Positions 32,854-41,821 are shown, counted from the stretch's first letter. The stretch: DNA of 64,000 nt from Halostella litorea (GCF_004785955.1 NZ_ML214300.1:823789-887788); one strand, 5' to 3'. Numbers and translations are program-made. Notes: generated from the sequence alone by a model not told the origin.

Positions 32854-34794
32854 TCAGTCGTCGACGTCGATCGCGTCGGTCCGGGCCTGCCGCTCGGCGG
32901 CGCGCTCGATGAACTCCTCGGGCAGTTCGTCTATCTCGCCGGCCTGCACGCCCCAGAGGTGGGCGTACAGCCCGTCGTTGTCGAGCAGGTCCCCGTGGCT
33001 CCCGCGCTCGACTATCTCCCCGTCCTCCAGCACGACGATCTTGTCGGCGTCCTTGATAGTCGAGAGCCGGTGGGCGATCGCGAACGTCGTGCGGTCGGCG
33101 GTGAGTTCGTCCAGGCTCCGCTGGATCAGCATCTCCGTCTCCGTGTCCACGTCGCTGGTCGCCTCGTCGAGGATGAGGATCTCTGGGTCCTTGAGGATCG
33201 CCCGCGCGATGGAGATGCGCTGGCGCTGGCCGCCCGACAGCTTCACGCCGCGCTCGCCGATCTCCGTGTCGTAGCCGTCCGGCAGGTTCTCGATGAAGTC
33301 GTGGGCCTCGGCCATCTTCGCGGCCTCGACTATCTCCTCCTCGGTGGCGTCGAACGTGCCGTACGTGATGTTCTCCTCGACGGTGCCGTAGAACAGGAAC
33401 GTCTCCTGGCTGACGTAGCCGATCGACTTCCGGAGGCTGGGGATCGTCACGTCCCGCAGGTCCGTCCCGTCGATCCGGATCGCGCCGTCGTCGACGTCGT
33501 ACATCCGCAGGAGCAGCTTCAGGACCGTCGACTTGCCGGCCCCGGTCGGGCCGACCAGCGCGAGCGTGTCGCCGCCCTCCACCTCGAAGGAGACGTCCTC
33601 GACGATGGTCTCGCCCTCGTCGTAGCCGAAGGTCACGTCGTCGTACACCACCTCGCCCTCGTCGACGACGAGCGCCTCGGCGGCGGGGTCCTCCTCGATC
33701 CGGCTCGGCTCGTCCATCAGGCCGAAGATGCGCTCGCTGGAGGCGCGGGCGCGCTGGTACATGTTGATGATCTGCCCGAACTGCGCCATCGGCCAGATGA
33801 ACCGCTGGGTGAGCAGGATGAACGTGACGAACTCGCCCGCGCTGAGCGTCCCGGTGAGCGGCCCCGGGCCGCCGGCGTCGGCGGGCATCAGCACCCACAG
33901 TCCGCCGGCGAGGAACGTGGCGACGAAGGAGAAGCCGGCCAGCAGGCGCAGGCCGGGGAAGAACTTGATCCGCGTCGAGATGGCGTCCCAGTTGGCGTCG
34001 AAGTAGTCCTGCGAGACGTCCTCGACGCGGTCGGACTCGTACCCCTCGGTGTTGCTCGTCTTGATCACCTGGATGCCGCCGAGGTTGTTCTCCAGCCGGG
34101 AGTTGACCGTGCCGACGCTCGAACGCACGTCGGCGTACTTCGGCTGGATGGTCTGGATGAACTTCCAGGTGAACAGCGCGATGGCGGGCACCGCGACCAG
34201 CGCGACGAAGGCGAGCTGCCAGTTGTAGTAAAACAGGATGGCGGCGATGCCGAGCACCATCACCGACAGCCGGAACATGGAGTTCATCCCGTCGTTTAAG
34301 AACCGCTCCAGGCGGTTCACGTCGTTCGAGAGGATCGACATCATCTCGCCGGTCTGCTTGTCGGCGAAGAAGTCCATGTTCAGCCGCTGCATCTTGTCGT
34401 ACGTGTCGGTCCGCACGGAGTGCTGGATGTTCTGTGCGAAGGAGTTCCAGCCCCAGTTGCGGATCCAGTGGAATCCCGCGCCGAACGTGAACGCCGCGCC
34501 GATCAGCCCGACCGTGACCCAGAGCTGTCCCTGGGGGTCGGCCGGGAGCCACGCGTCCGGCACCAGCCACAGCGCCGTGAACGGCTTGTCGTCGCGGAAG
34601 ATCGCGTCGAGCGCGAACCCGAGCAACACCGGCGGCAGGAGGTCGAGCAGCCGCGCGAACACGCTGGCGAGGAGCCCGACGAGAAACTGGAAGGCGTTCT
34701 CGCGCCCGTACTCCCCGAACAGCCGCCGCATCGGGTTCTCAGCGCTCTCGCGCTGTTCCTCGAAGGGGTCGTCGTCCTCGGCGTGAATACCCAT
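32854..34794 (-). CDS. ABC-type exporter half-transporter (permease-ATPase fusion)
   Basis: 646 aa. The N-terminal ABC transmembrane domain (about six helices, residues ~30-345) is fused to an ATPase with Walker A LVGPTGAGKSTVL, signature LSGGQRQRISIA and Walker B EILILDEATSDVD. This is the MsbA/lipid/multidrug exporter architecture, which works as a dimer. A long hydrophilic insert with DAIFRDDKPFTALWLVPD lies between the first two helices. The substrate is unknown. It converges with otsB, and a TTTTTTA box about 30 nt upstream is the likely promoter. Confidence 0.9.
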   Translation of the reverse strand: MGIHAEDDDPFEEQRESAENPMRRLFGEYGRENAFQFLVGLLASVFARLLDLLPPVLLGFALDAIFRDDKPFTALWLVPDAWLPADPQGQLWVTVGLIGAAFTFGAGFHWIRNWGWNSFAQNIQHSVRTDTYDKMQRLNMDFFADKQTGEMMSILSNDVNRLERFLNDGMNSMFRLSVMVLGIAAILFYYNWQLAFVALVAVPAIALFTWKFIQTIQPKYADVRSSVGTVNSRLENNLGGIQVIKTSNTEGYESDRVEDVSQDYFDANWDAISTRIKFFPGLRLLAGFSFVATFLAGGLWVLMPADAGGPGPLTGTLSAGEFVTFILLTQRFIWPMAQFGQIINMYQRARASSERIFGLMDEPSRIEEDPAAEALVVDEGEVVYDDVTFGYDEGETIVEDVSFEVEGGDTLALVGPTGAGKSTVLKLLLRMYDVDDGAIRIDGTDLRDVTIPSLRKSIGYVSQETFLFYGTVEENITYGTFDATEEEIVEAAKMAEAHDFIENLPDGYDTEIGERGVKLSGGQRQRISIARAILKDPEILILDEATSDVDTETEMLIQRSLDELTADRTTFAIAHRLSTIKDADKIVVLEDGEIVERGSHGDLLDNDGLYAHLWGVQAGEIDELPEEFIERAAERQARTDAIDVDD

Positions 34795-34846
34795 CGCCCG
34801 TTATCGGGGCCACCGCGGTAAAAAATCGTTGTTTCGGTTCGAAACA

Positions 34847-35116
34847 CTACAGCGTCCGGCCCTCGGCCTCGGGGTCGATACCGGCCGCGTCGAGGTCTTG
34901 CCGGATGCGCTCCCGCAGGGGGCCGGGAACGGTCTCGCGGCCGACCGGCACCGCGGTCTCGCCGTCGCCTTTCACCTTCCAGTAGAGGACGCAGTCGGTC
35001 GGGGCGTAGTACTCCACGCTGTAGCGGTCGCCGGCCCCCTCGTAGTGGACCCGCGCCGCGAAGTCCTCGTCGCGCCAGCCGTCGCGCTCGGCCAGCGCAC
35101 GCACCTGTTCGCTCAT
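34847..35116 (-). CDS. Small haloarchaeal hypothetical protein
   Basis: 89 aa from the ATG at 35116. It begins MSEQVRALAERDGWRDEDFA and contains VEYYAPTDCVLYWKVKGDGE, then a C-terminal helix. Codon use and acidity match neighbours. No motif or membrane segment is visible and I do not recognise the family. It lies 32 nt downstream of the DUF192 gene on the same strand, so co-transcription is likely. Confidence 0.65.
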   Translation of the reverse strand: MSEQVRALAERDGWRDEDFAARVHYEGAGDRYSVEYYAPTDCVLYWKVKGDGETAVPVGRETVPGPLRERIRQDLDAAGIDPEAEGRTL

Positions 35117-35148
35117 GGCCGCCACTCCGGCCCCCACGCCGGTAGCCG

Positions 35149-35715
35149 TTACGGGTGCAAGGCGGCCGTCGCGTTCTCGACGGTCACCGTCGCGTTCTCG
35201 CTGGCCGACGCCGTCCCGTTCCCGTACTCGATCGCGATGGTGTCCCCGGCCTCGATGCCCTGTGCGTCGGTGTACCCCTTCGGCACCTCCAGCACCCACT
35301 TCGCGCGGCCGCTGTACCGCTGGCTCTCGCCGTCCTCGTTCGGCCCCGGCGCGGGGGCCTCGTGGATCGTCGTGATCGTCCGGTTCTCCGCGACGAACAC
35401 GATGTCGATGCCGAAGTCCATGTCGCGCATCACGTACGTCCGGTCGTCCTCCCCGCCGTGGACGAACAGCATCCCCGACCCGTTCGCCAGCGACTCGTGG
35501 TTGCTCAGTCCGGTGTACCGCTCGTCGCCGGTGTCGGCGACCTCGGCGTCGACGACGGCCAACTCGTCGCCGTCCCCGTCGGTGACCGTCACCGTCGCCC
35601 GGTCGCGGTCCTCGGCGAAGGGGTTCGCCAGCAGCCCGGTCTGGACCGCGGCCCCGCCGAGCAGGGCGACGACGAGCACGACGCCGGCGACGTTCAGCAC
35701 CTTCCAGCGCTCCAT
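35149..35715 (-). CDS. Membrane-anchored DUF192 protein
   Basis: 188 aa with one N-terminal transmembrane helix (residues ~6-25), so the domain is outside the cell. The DUF192 domain (~45-180) has the family signatures ERYTGLSNHESLANGSGMLF, YVMRDMDFGIDIVFV and VLEVPKGYTDAQGIEAGD. The fold is a small beta-barrel of unknown function, widespread in bacteria and archaea. Length is normal for a membrane-anchored member. Confidence 0.87.
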   Translation of the reverse strand: MERWKVLNVAGVVLVVALLGGAAVQTGLLANPFAEDRDRATVTVTDGDGDELAVVDAEVADTGDERYTGLSNHESLANGSGMLFVHGGEDDRTYVMRDMDFGIDIVFVAENRTITTIHEAPAPGPNEDGESQRYSGRAKWVLEVPKGYTDAQGIEAGDTIAIEYGNGTASASENATVTVENATAALHP

Positions 35716-35798
35716 ACCCGCTACTCAATCTCGTCGGCAAAATGGGTTCCGCCGCGGAGAGAAAGCGTTATTCCTCGGGAGGGACTTGCCGCAAGTGC

Positions 35799-35872
35799 GG
35801 GTTCGTGGTCTAGCTGGTCATGACGCGGCCTTTACAAGGCCGAGATCGGCGGTTCGAAACCGCCCGAACCCA
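35799..35872 (+). tRNA. tRNA-Val (TAC)
   Basis: Full cloverleaf: acceptor GGGTTCG/CGAACCC with discriminator A, anticodon stem CGGCC/GGCCG around TTTACAA (anticodon TAC), T-loop TTCGAAA. No intron. GCGTTATTCC centred about 30 nt upstream is a TATA-like promoter. The last 23 nt are repeated exactly 117 bp downstream. Confidence 0.95.
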
Positions 35873-35915
35873 TTCTGCGAGGAACGGACGTGACGAGCGG
35901 ATGGACCGCGGTTTC

Positions 35916-35989
35916 GAACCCTGCGAGTCGCGCGGAGCGAACGGAGTGAGTGAGCACGTCTCGCTCCGGTTCGAAACCGCCCGAACCCA
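35916..35989 (+). repeat. Spacer element plus truncated copy of tRNA-Val 3' end
   Basis: Positions 35967-35989 repeat exactly the last 23 nt of tRNA-Val (35850-35872), covering T-arm, acceptor 3' strand and discriminator. The 46 bp before it (35916-35961) contain GAACCCTGCGAGTCGCGCGG, GAGCGAACGGAGTGAGTGAG and GAGCACGTCT. These match closely the segment at 36923-36968 after tRNA-Phe. No complete tRNA fold is present. The region around it, up to the zinc-ribbon gene at 36028, shows nothing else. Confidence 0.85.
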
Positions 35990-36027
35990 CTTCTGCAGCC
36001 AACGTTTGGAACCGGTGAATTCGTGAA

Positions 36028-36135
36028 TCAGTCCTCCGGCAACTCGGCCCCGCAGTCCTGACACTCGCCGTCGAGGATGGTCACCTGCGCGTCGCACTCG
36101 GGACAGAAGTCGCGGTAGCAGGCGGGGTCGCCCAT
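36028..36135 (-). CDS. Zinc-ribbon microprotein
   Basis: 35 aa from the ATG at 36135. Two cysteine pairs, CPEC and CQDC, separated by TILDGE, form a one-knuckle-pair zinc ribbon, preceded by MGDPACYRDF. Haloarchaeal genomes encode many such small CPxCG-type zinc-finger proteins, and several are expressed and influence growth or biofilm. A longer in-frame start at 36216 gives an unlikely Arg/Ala-rich extension overlapping the acetyltransferase start. It is divergent from the acetyltransferase gene, with 79 bp between the starts. Confidence 0.72.
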   Translation of the reverse strand: MGDPACYRDFCPECDAQVTILDGECQDCGAELPED

Positions 36136-36214
36136 GGGTTCGTCTCGCACGGCCACCGCCAAAACGCCTGCGCCGACCCCCGCTGTTTTGCGCCGGGCCG
36201 TCGAACCCCGCCCC

Positions 36215-36712
36215 ATGAGCGTCGAGGTTCGGCCGGCAACGCCGGCGGACGTACCAGGGATCCGCCGCGTGGCACACGCGGGCTGGGAGGCGGCGTACGA
36301 GGGCGTGCTGTCCGCGTCGACCCGCGAGCGGTGCCTCGCGGAGTGGTACGCCCCCTCGGTCGTGGAGCGGGCGGTGACCGACCCCGGCGTGAGCTACTTC
36401 GTCGCCGACGACGACGACGGCGTGGTGGGGTACGCCAGCGGCGACGCCGACGGCGGCGAGAACCTGGGTCGCCTGTCGAGTATCTACGTCCTCCCCGACC
36501 GCTGGGGCGAGGGCGTGGGGACCCGGCTGCTCGACGCCGTCGAGACGGCGCTGGCCGAGCGCGGGGTCGACGCGGTGCGCGTGCTCGTCCTCGCCGAGAA
36601 CGACGTGGGGATCCGGTTCTACCGGGCGCGGGGCTACGACTGCGTCGACTCCAGAACCGCCGAACTCGGCGGCGAGACGTGCACCGAGCGGGTGTTCCGC
36701 GGCTCCGTCTGA
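36215..36712 (+). CDS. GNAT-family N-acetyltransferase
   Basis: 165 aa from the ATG at 36215. GNAT motifs: start VEVRPATPADVPGIRRVA, then SSIYVLPDRWGEGVGTRLLD, the acetyl-CoA-binding loop (Arg/Gln-x-x-Gly-x-Gly/Ala pattern degraded to RWGEGVGT), and VLAENDVGIRFYRARGYDC. This is the RimI/YdaF-like group acting on amines or protein N-termini. Substrate cannot be predicted. Length is normal for a single GNAT domain. Confidence 0.85.
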   Translation: MSVEVRPATPADVPGIRRVAHAGWEAAYEGVLSASTRERCLAEWYAPSVVERAVTDPGVSYFVADDDDGVVGYASGDADGGENLGRLSSIYVLPDRWGEGVGTRLLDAVETALAERGVDAVRVLVLAENDVGIRFYRARGYDCVDSRTAELGGETCTERVFRGSV

Positions 36713-36779
36713 ACGGCGGCCGTCCGCCCGCCGTGTTTCGAAATCCTTTTTGCCTGCATCGACCGAGGATGGAGTGCGC

Positions 36780-36853
36780 GCCGCCTTAGCTCAGACTGGG
36801 AGAGCACTCGACTGAAGATCGAGCTGTCCCCGGTTCAAATCCGGGAGGCGGCA
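36780..36853 (+). tRNA. tRNA-Phe (GAA)
   Basis: Full cloverleaf: acceptor GCCGCCT/AGGCGGC with discriminator A, anticodon stem CTCGA/TCGAG around CTGAAGA (anticodon GAA), T-loop TTCAAAT. No intron. AAATCCTTTTT about 30 nt upstream is a TATA-like element. Copies of its 3' end occur twice downstream. Confidence 0.95.
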
Positions 36854-36922
36854 CTTCTGTGATTCTAACCGGCGAGCGTAGCGAGCCGCGTTCGAATCCA
36901 GAATGCGATCCGAGCGGATTCT

Positions 36923-36993
36923 GAACCCTGGAAGTCGCGCGCAACGAGCGAAGCGAGTGAGCACGTCTTCCTCCGGTTCAAATCCGGGAGGCG
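36923..36993 (+). repeat. Spacer element plus truncated copy of tRNA-Phe 3' end
   Basis: Positions 36973-36993 repeat exactly 21 nt of tRNA-Phe (36830-36850), from the T-stem into the acceptor; the copy then departs (CCA instead of GCA). It is preceded by a 46-bp spacer (36923-36968) with GAACCCTGGAAGTCGCGCGC, GAGCGAAGCGAGTGAGCACG and TCT. This is nearly the same as the spacer after tRNA-Val. Between the tRNA and the spacer a further T-arm-like fragment, GCGTTCGAATCC, occurs near 36888-36899. The whole 333-bp gap from 36854 to 37186 has no gene. Confidence 0.85.
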
Positions 36994-37091
36994 CCATTTT
37001 CCTGCGACTGAAGGGAGCAGTGGAAATGCTCCCGACCGTGATTTGACCGTTGGGGGCCGCAGCCGAGCGAAGCGAGGACCGTCTCCCAGAA

Positions 37092-37110
37092 GTTCATCCG
37101 GGAGGCGGCA
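37092..37110 (+). repeat. Second, degenerate copy of tRNA-Phe 3' end
   Basis: GTTCATCCGGGAGGCGGCA matches the tRNA-Phe 3' end GTTCAAATCCGGGAGGCGGCA with two bases deleted. It restores the GGCGGCA terminus that the first copy has lost. It is preceded by AGCCGAGCGAAGCGAGGACC (37060-37079), a relative of the spacer motif. This makes two successive truncated copies after one tRNA gene. Confidence 0.65.
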
Positions 37111-37186
37111 TCCGCTTTCTACGCGATCTCTGTTTGGGAGCAGTACGTCCCCGACTGAAAGCGAGTCCGTTTCGCCCAGCCGGCAC

Positions 37187-39370
37187 TCACGCCATCTCGA
37201 CGTCGGTCACTTCGAACCGGGCGCCCCCGTCGTCGCCCTCGGTCGCGGTGATCTCCCAGCCGTGTGCGACGGCGATCTGGCGGGCGCTCGCCAGGCCGAA
37301 GCCGGTTCCGTCGTCGCTTAGCTTCGTCGAGTATCCCAGTTCGAATATCTCCTCGCGGATGTCCTCGGGGACGCCGGGGCCGTCGTCTTCGAGGTAGAAG
37401 CCGTCGGACAGCACGCCGACCGTCACCGTGCCCTCGCCGTGGTCCAGCGCGTTCTTGAGCAGGTTCTCCAGCAGTCGGGCGAACGCGTTTTCGTCGGCTC
37501 GGATCCGCGCCGTCTCGCGCACCCGGAGGCTCACCCCGTCGGTCGGGAGCGCCTCCCAGACGTCCCGGACGGACGCCTCGACGTCGAGCGCCGTCACGTC
37601 GTCGACGAGTTCGCCCTCGCGCATCACGGTCGATAGGTCGTCGATGAGCATCTCCAACCGCCCCAGCGCCGCCTCGGCCTTGTCGAGGTGCTCCGTCTCG
37701 CCGGTCTCCCTCGCCAGATCTATTCGCCCCGTGACCGTCTGGAGCGGCGTTCGCAGGTCGTGTGAGAGGATGCTTCCGAACCGTTCGAACTGGTCCAGCT
37801 GGCGCTGGAGCTGGCGTTCCCGACGCTTGCGCTTCGTGATGTCGCGTCCGATGCCGACCGCGCCGACGACGTCCCCGTCCTCGTCGGTGATCCGGCGCTT
37901 GCGAAACTCGTAGGGGATCGTCCGGCCGTCCTTCGTCAGGACGTCCACTTCCAGCTCGGCGCTGCCGGTCGCGATGGCGTCCTCGATGTCCGACTGGACC
38001 CGCGCCCGCTGGTCCTCGGGGAAGAGTTCCACCAGGTCCATCGAGCGTAGCTCCGCCTCCGTGTAGCCGGTCACCTCTATGGCGCGCTGCGTGACGCGGG
38101 AGATGCTCCCGTCCGGGTCGAGCACGTAGAACACGTCGTCGAGCACGTCGAGCGCCTGGTCGATGAACTGACGGTCCCCGTCCGGTTCGTCCCGGGTGTC
38201 GAGCCGGTCGGTGACGTCCTGCGTGACCTTCACGTATCCCCGGTGCCGGCCGTTCCCGTCGAAGACGGCGGTGATGGTCACGTCGGCCCAGAACCGCGAG
38301 CCGCCCTCGCGGACGCGCCAGCCCTCGTCCGTGACCCACCCGTCTTCGAGTGCCTGCTCCAGCAACTCGTCGGGGGACCCCGCGTCGGCCTGCTTCTCGG
38401 TGTGGAACGTCGAGACGTGTTCGCCGAGGATTTCCTCGGGCGCGTAGCCCTTGATCCGCTCGGCACCCCGGTTCCAGCTCGTCACGTAGCCGTCCGCATC
38501 GAGCGCGAAGATGGCGTACTCCTCGACGGCGTCGACGAACAACTCGAAGCGCCTGCGTTCCTCCTCGAGAATGCGCTGGGTCTCCTTCTCGTCGGTGACG
38601 TCCCGCACCAGACAGATGATCGAACCGCTCTCGGCGTAGGCGAGCGCGTGGTCGACGACGAGGCGCTCCCCGTCTTTCGTGCGGTGGGTGTGTTCCCCCT
38701 CCCACTGCCCCTCCTCGGAGACGGCGGGGAGGATCTCCTCGTAGACCTGCGTCACGTGGTCCTCGGGATAGATCGTCTCCCAGTGCTCGCCGATCAACTC
38801 GCTCCGGTCGTAGCCGTAGGTGTCGGCGTACGCCTGGTTGACGTAGAGGAACGTTCCCTCCTCGTCGAGCAGACTGATGCCCTCGCGGGCGGTTTCCAGC
38901 GCCTGAAACCCGCGGTCTATCTCCCGTTCGGCCTGGTACTGTCGGACGGCGTTGGAGATCCGGTTTTCGAGGACCGTGTACTGGTCGGTTCCGCCCCCCT
39001 TCTGGAGGTAGTCGGTGACGCCCGCGGAGATGGCGTCGCTCGCGATCTCCTCGCTCCCCTTTCCCGTAAAGAGGATGAACGGGACCTGCGGATACTCCTC
39101 GCGTACGGCGCTCAGGAACTCGAGCCCGTCCGTCCGCGGCATGTCGTAATCGCTGACGATGCAGTCGATATCGACGTCGGCGAGACGGTCCAGTCCGGCG
39201 TCGGCGCTCGTCTCGGTGATGACCTCCAGTGAGCTGTTTTCGCGTTCGAGGTACACCGAAACCAGGTCGGCGAAGTCCGGGTCGTCGTCGACGTGTAAGA
39301 CCGTGATCGGGTCCGTCCCGTTGAGATGGAGAAGGGCCTCGTTTACGGGCGATGGGTCTTGGGTGCTCAC
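37187..39370 (-). CDS. Hybrid sensor histidine kinase: receiver, multiple PAS, HisKA, HATPase
   Basis: 727 aa, soluble. An N-terminal receiver (residues ~18-135) has the phospho-acceptor Asp in DCIVSDYDMPRTDGLEF and Lys in FILFTGKGSEE. Three PAS/PAC domains follow (~150-270, ~280-395, ~405-510). The phospho-His lies in ILSHDLRTPLQTVTGR and the ATPase has NLLKNALDHGEG and GTGFGLASAR. An N-terminal receiver suggests it is downstream of another kinase or part of a phosphorelay. It is divergent from the PAS-GAF-HTH regulator at 39542; the starts are 171 bp apart, so they may act together. Confidence 0.9.
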   Translation of the reverse strand: MSTQDPSPVNEALLHLNGTDPITVLHVDDDPDFADLVSVYLERENSSLEVITETSADAGLDRLADVDIDCIVSDYDMPRTDGLEFLSAVREEYPQVPFILFTGKGSEEIASDAISAGVTDYLQKGGGTDQYTVLENRISNAVRQYQAEREIDRGFQALETAREGISLLDEEGTFLYVNQAYADTYGYDRSELIGEHWETIYPEDHVTQVYEEILPAVSEEGQWEGEHTHRTKDGERLVVDHALAYAESGSIICLVRDVTDEKETQRILEEERRRFELFVDAVEEYAIFALDADGYVTSWNRGAERIKGYAPEEILGEHVSTFHTEKQADAGSPDELLEQALEDGWVTDEGWRVREGGSRFWADVTITAVFDGNGRHRGYVKVTQDVTDRLDTRDEPDGDRQFIDQALDVLDDVFYVLDPDGSISRVTQRAIEVTGYTEAELRSMDLVELFPEDQRARVQSDIEDAIATGSAELEVDVLTKDGRTIPYEFRKRRITDEDGDVVGAVGIGRDITKRKRRERQLQRQLDQFERFGSILSHDLRTPLQTVTGRIDLARETGETEHLDKAEAALGRLEMLIDDLSTVMREGELVDDVTALDVEASVRDVWEALPTDGVSLRVRETARIRADENAFARLLENLLKNALDHGEGTVTVGVLSDGFYLEDDGPGVPEDIREEIFELGYSTKLSDDGTGFGLASARQIAVAHGWEITATEGDDGGARFEVTDVEMA

Positions 39371-39541
39371 GGACTAGCGTTACGATTCAACTATCAAGAT
39401 AGTGGTGCCGGCAGTCACAGCAGGCGGGAATCACCATCGCGTGTCGACCGGTGCATCGCTGTCCGGCCAGCGTTGCGTTGGCGGTGCGTGCAACCGGGGG
39501 ATTAACACGCACTCCGCCAAACAACGGACATATCACGAGTA

Positions 39542-41821
39542 ATGGGTAGTAAAAATAATATTTCTGAGGTGTGGGCGGACGTCGTCGACGCGCTCCCGGG
39601 AGCCGTCGGGATCCAGGCCGACGGCAGGTTCGTTTCGGTCTCCGCGGAACTGGCCTCGCTGCTCGGCAGCGAGGCCGACACGCTGGTCGGGGAGCCGTGG
39701 CGGGCCGCGTTCGACGACGAGGGGGGCGAACGCCTGGCGGCGGCGGTCGAACAGGCCCACGCGGCGGGACGGTGGGAGGGCCGGGTTCGGGCCGGCGGCG
39801 GCGCTCGACTCGAACTCACGTTGACGGTGACCGACGGCGGCACGCTCGTCTGGAGCGCGACCGAAGCGGAGGACGACCCGCCGGGGGGAGCCGCCTCCGA
39901 GACAGGGTTCGCGACGGACCCCCACCTCGCCGGGGAACTCCTCGACGGGATGCACGCCGTGGCGTTCACGCTCGACGGGCAGGGGCGACTGGACCGATGG
40001 AACGGGGCACTACCGGACCGAACCGGCTACGACCACGCGGATCTCGACGGGATGGCTGTCGAGCGGCTGGTGGCGAGCGACCACCACGCCCGGCTCGGGC
40101 GGCTACACGCCGAGGGCCGGGGAGTCGAACTCGACCTGCGTACCGCGGACGGAAAGCGACTCGCACACGAGGTCCGGGAAACGACGGTCAGCCCGGAGGA
40201 CGGCGGGGCCGTTCGCTGCCTCGTCTGCTACGACATCGCCGACCGTAGCGAGGACATCAAGCGGTACGAGACGATCTTAGAGACGGTCGTCGACGGCGTG
40301 TACACGCTCGACGAGAACCTCGAGTTCACCTACGTCAACGAGGAGATGTCGAACATCTTCGAACGGCCGGCGTCGGAGTTACTCGGGACCGACCCGCGGA
40401 CGCTGTTCGCCGACGAGAGCCAGATGGCGATGGCCGCGGACATGCGCGAGCGGGTCGTCGAGGGGGACCTGACGACGGGGACCGTCGAGGCACGCACCGA
40501 GACGGCAAGCGGCGAGACGGTCGAACTCGAATCGAACTACCGGTTGCGACACGACCCCGAGGACGGCGAGTTTCCCGGGAGCGTGGGGATCATCAGGGAC
40601 GTCACGGAGCGCAACCAACGCGAGCGAACGCTCGAACGGCAGCGCAACGAACTCGAAACGCTGGACCGTATCACGCACCTCCTGCTGGAAACCACGCGGG
40701 AGTCGCTCAAAACCGCCAGCCGGGACAGCGTCGAGCGGGCGGTCTGTGAACGGCTCGTCGCATCCGACCTCTATCAATTCGCCTGGATCGGCGACCGCGA
40801 GTTCGACGGCGACCGCATCGTGCCCCGGGCGAGCGCCGGCGACGACAGGGGCTACCTCGACGCGATAGCCGACGCCGACGGGGTCGACCAGTGGCCGGAG
40901 AACCGGGCACTCCGGAGCCGGTCGATCGCGGTCGCCACCTCCGCCGACGGGTCCGACGGGGGCTGGCCCGAGGCGGCGAGTGACCGGGGGTTCGAGGCGA
41001 CCATCGCGGTCCCGCTTCGGGACGGGGACGCGGTGTACGGAGTGCTCGTGGTCTACGCCACGCACGAGGGGGCGTTCGGTGACCGCGCCCGGGCCGGGTT
41101 CGACGTCCTCGGGCGTGCCGTCGGGTCGGTGATCTACGCCGCGAACAACCGCGAGTTACTGTTCGCCGACGCCGTGGTCGAACTCGGGTTTCGGGTCCCC
41201 GTCGCGGACTCCATGTTGGCCCGGATAGCGACCGAGTTCGACTGTTCGATCGCGCTCGACGGGTACGTCTCGGCCGGGCCCCAGTGGGTCCTGTATCTCT
41301 CCGTCGACGGGGCAGAAGTCGACGGCGTCGTGGACGAACTGAACGGGGAGACGGGGGTCGAACGCGCTCGGGTCGTCCCGGTGGACGGGGAGGGCGGCCG
41401 GGTCGAACTCGTCATGTCGACGTCGCCGCTTCTCGACACGATCACCAGCGTCGGGGCGACCGTCCGCGATGCGTCCGGGGACGCCACCGGCGTCCGCCTG
41501 ACGGTCGAGGCCCCCGCCGACAGCGACGTCCGTGACATCGTCGACCACGTCCGGGCGGAGTACGACGGGGCCGACCTCGTTTCGACCCGCGAGTACGACC
41601 GGGACGTGACGACGGTCGGCCGCCCGGACGGGGTTCTCGACGAACTGACCGAGAGACAGCGCGAAGCCGTGCAGGCGGCCTATCGGGCGGGTTACTTCGA
41701 CTGGCCGCGTGCGAGCACGGCCGAGGCGGTCGCCGCGTCGCTGAACATCGCCCCGCCGACGCTCCACGGCCACCTGCGGAAGGCCCAGCGAGCCATCCTC
41801 TCGACGCTCATCGAGCAGTGA
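39542..41821 (+). CDS. PAS-GAF regulator with bacterioopsin-activator-type HTH
   Basis: 759 aa. PAS domains lie at residues ~5-110, ~130-225 and ~235-355. A GAF-like domain (~390-540) precedes a bacterioopsin-activator-type region and a C-terminal HTH_10 (LTERQREAVQAAYRAGYFDW to SLNIAPPTLHGHLRKAQRAI). Bat-type proteins sense light, redox or oxygen and activate transcription. The first codons are unusually AT-rich (ATGGGTAGTAAAAATAATAT), which may ease initiation. GGATTAACAC about 38 nt upstream is a possible TATA box. No kinase domain is present, so output is directly to DNA. Confidence 0.87.
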   Translation: MGSKNNISEVWADVVDALPGAVGIQADGRFVSVSAELASLLGSEADTLVGEPWRAAFDDEGGERLAAAVEQAHAAGRWEGRVRAGGGARLELTLTVTDGGTLVWSATEAEDDPPGGAASETGFATDPHLAGELLDGMHAVAFTLDGQGRLDRWNGALPDRTGYDHADLDGMAVERLVASDHHARLGRLHAEGRGVELDLRTADGKRLAHEVRETTVSPEDGGAVRCLVCYDIADRSEDIKRYETILETVVDGVYTLDENLEFTYVNEEMSNIFERPASELLGTDPRTLFADESQMAMAADMRERVVEGDLTTGTVEARTETASGETVELESNYRLRHDPEDGEFPGSVGIIRDVTERNQRERTLERQRNELETLDRITHLLLETTRESLKTASRDSVERAVCERLVASDLYQFAWIGDREFDGDRIVPRASAGDDRGYLDAIADADGVDQWPENRALRSRSIAVATSADGSDGGWPEAASDRGFEATIAVPLRDGDAVYGVLVVYATHEGAFGDRARAGFDVLGRAVGSVIYAANNRELLFADAVVELGFRVPVADSMLARIATEFDCSIALDGYVSAGPQWVLYLSVDGAEVDGVVDELNGETGVERARVVPVDGEGGRVELVMSTSPLLDTITSVGATVRDASGDATGVRLTVEAPADSDVRDIVDHVRAEYDGADLVSTREYDRDVTTVGRPDGVLDELTERQREAVQAAYRAGYFDWPRASTAEAVAASLNIAPPTLHGHLRKAQRAILSTLIEQ

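Noticed and set aside
35916-37110. Extra tRNA genes downstream of tRNA-Val and tRNA-Phe.
   Set aside because: The copies contain only the T-arm and acceptor 3' strand. No D-arm, anticodon arm or 5' acceptor strand can be found for them.
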